Part shown: positions 5,335-5,873 of the stretch, piece after piece
Layout: the number at the start of each line of letters is the position of its first letter
How positions within the stretch are numbered: position 1 is the first letter of the stretch
NCBI GenBank assembly: GCA_964353405.1
Contig: CAYGWJ010000323.1
Coordinates: 1 to 5,873 of the forward strand
Length of the DNA: 5,873 nucleotides
From: JBGLNJ01 sp964353405
GTDB taxonomy: Bacteria; Chloroflexota; Anaerolineae; Fen-1058
Direction of reading: 5' to 3'
Notes under the pieces: model-generated
The model's input: the letters and a program-made list of their open reading frames with translations, nothing else
Told to the model about the DNA's origin: nothing
Databases searched by the model: none
Translations under genes and position numbers: made by a program

Positions 5335-5472
5335 CCAAAAACGGCCCGCTTTTTCAAGCCCGGCATGCATAGTATCTATCCCACCTCCGCAACCTTGGCG
5401 ATTATTGGTCAAGTTTCTTGCTGGGCAGAGGATACTCCCATGCCGCCGGAATGCCGGGCATGGGAGCCCGGC
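5335..5472 (-). ncRNA. Candidate bridge RNA region of the IS110-type element
   Basis: This non-coding stretch directly upstream of the transposase is unusually rich in inverted repeats. CTCCCATGCC (5435-5444) pairs with GGCATGGGAG (5457-5466) over 10 bp. ATGCCGGGC (5451-5459) can instead pair with GCCCGGCAT (5358-5366) over 9 bp. GCCGGGC (5453-5459) can pair with GCCCGGC (5466-5472) over 7 bp. In the IS110 group the guide (bridge) RNA is transcribed from the region preceding the recombinase gene, so position and structure fit. I cannot identify the donor and target binding loops, so the call is tentative and its limits approximate. Confidence 0.3.
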
Positions 5473-5567
5473 CAGCCTGACGAAACAACTTGTTGGCAAT
5501 CACAAGTCAGAAGGGGTTGGCGCAGTGGAACGGTTGTGCTGGGATGCAGGCGAGATCGGCAGATCCG

Positions 5568-5752
5568 CTGTTCTGGAGGGCGCTGGCGGCGGGCCGGCGC
5601 CGTCTGTTTGTTGGTGGGACGGGGCTACGAAGACCATCCCGACGTGACAAGTCTGCGTCCGCCGACTGCGGACCATGATCGAGTCCGATCCCGGCCACCC
5701 TGGGTACATCTTGACCCACCGGGGTACCGGCTACTGTCTGGCCAAGGTCTAG
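5568..5752 (+). pseudogene. Remnant of an OmpR/PhoB-type response regulator DNA-binding domain
   Basis: Three short pieces in three frames together read as the C-terminal winged-helix domain of a two-component response regulator. From 5568: LFWRALAAGRRRLF, like the EFxLLxxLAxxPGRxF helix. From 5608 in the next frame: LLVGRGYEDHPDV, like LLxxVWG(R)GYxxDPxV. From 5648 in the third frame to TAG 5750-5752: VCVRRLRTMIESDP followed by GHPGYILTHRGTGYCLAKV, which matches the recognition helix and beta hairpin (DVHVxRLRxKIEPDPxxPxYIxTVRGxGYRL). The last piece is unmistakable; the first is weaker. The receiver domain and linker are missing, presumably lost upstream where the IS110-type element lies. 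At least two small deletions or frameshifts make it non-functional. The partner sensor kinase is not in view. Confidence 0.65.
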
Positions 5753-5873
5753 ATCGGCACCTCAAAAACTGTAACTGTCCTGCTACCGGCCATTAACCAA
5801 TTTGTAACCCTGATCAGCTACACTGATGATGGCAGCGACCGCATGTCGGTGCCGAAATTCAAGAGGAAAGGGG
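5753..5873 (+). promoter_or_regulatory. Leader of a gene starting beyond the window: hairpin and RBS
   Basis: No gene fits in these 121 bases. A hairpin pairs GGCA-G-CGAC (5831-5839) with GTCG-G-TGCC (5845-5853), with a central G-G mismatch and loop CGCAT. It is followed by the purine-rich AAGAGGAAAGGGG (5861-5873), a likely ribosome binding site for a plus-strand gene whose start lies just outside. A TACACT (5819-5824) could be a -10 box, but no good -35 is evident. TGTAAC occurs at 5770-5775 and again near 5801-5806, possibly a regulator site. Confidence 0.4.

Larger units (their letters stand above)
3880..5471 (-). mobile_element. IS110-family element, ends approximate
   Basis: The intact transposase (5290-4154) defines the family. 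The ends given here rest on an imperfect inverted repeat: CCGGGCTCC at 3880-3888, followed by GACCCATGACC, against CCGGGCTCC read on the minus strand from 5471, followed by CATGCCC. IS110-type elements lack standard terminal repeats and target duplications, so the boundaries are provisional. A competing hint is the near-identical direct repeat GTCAAGTTYCTTG at 3792-3804 and 5408-5420. The implied length of about 1.6 kb is normal for the family. Confidence 0.5.

Noticed and set aside
2509..5471. Composite transposon formed by the two elements
   Set aside because: They belong to different families, have unrelated ends and enclose no cargo gene.
1..5873. CRISPR array, tRNA, rRNA or phage genes
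   Set aside because: No regularly spaced repeats, no cloverleaf or ribosomal RNA sequence, and no phage structural or integrase protein is visible.

Overview
This is a GC-rich bacterial window with two halves. The left part (about 1-2350) carries small ordinary genes, none with a function I can name securely. The right part (about 2500-5873) is insertion-sequence territory, with two different transposable elements and a decayed regulator gene. There are no rRNA, tRNA or CRISPR features and no marker gene that fixes the organism. High GC, strong third-position GC bias in the small genes, and AAGGAGG-type ribosome binding sites point to a high-GC Gram-negative-like bacterium. A planctomycete or similar environmental lineage is possible, but that is only an impression.

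Left half. A short aromatic-rich protein is encoded on the minus strand (424-188), with a perfect TATAAT box about 60 bases upstream. A gene-free stretch of about 500 bases follows. Next comes a small four-helix membrane protein gene on the plus strand (926-1342), with a textbook ribosome binding site and a strong intrinsic terminator (1362-1407). Facing it are two minus-strand hypothetical genes (2316-1909 and 1834-1502), probably co-transcribed. A palindrome with a UUCG tetraloop lies in the first codons of the upstream one.

Right half. A complete but dead IS4-type element spans 2509-3774. It has 14-bp perfect inverted repeats and a DDE transposase broken by one single-base insertion and two in-frame amber codons. 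Its leader can fold into a nearly gap-free three-way junction that buries both the ribosome binding site and the GTG start. Then comes about 380 bp of non-coding, hairpin-rich DNA. Next is an intact IS110-family (DEDD plus serine) transposase on the minus strand (5290-4154). Its 5' non-coding region is dense in competing inverted repeats, which is where a bridge RNA would lie in the IS110 group. Its ribosome binding site is also occluded by a hairpin.

Beyond it lie remnants of the C-terminal DNA-binding domain of an OmpR/PhoB-type response regulator, spread over three frames (about 5568-5752). The window ends in a leader with a hairpin and a ribosome binding site for a gene that starts just outside. 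The most interesting material is the RNA-level control of the two transposases and the candidate bridge RNA.
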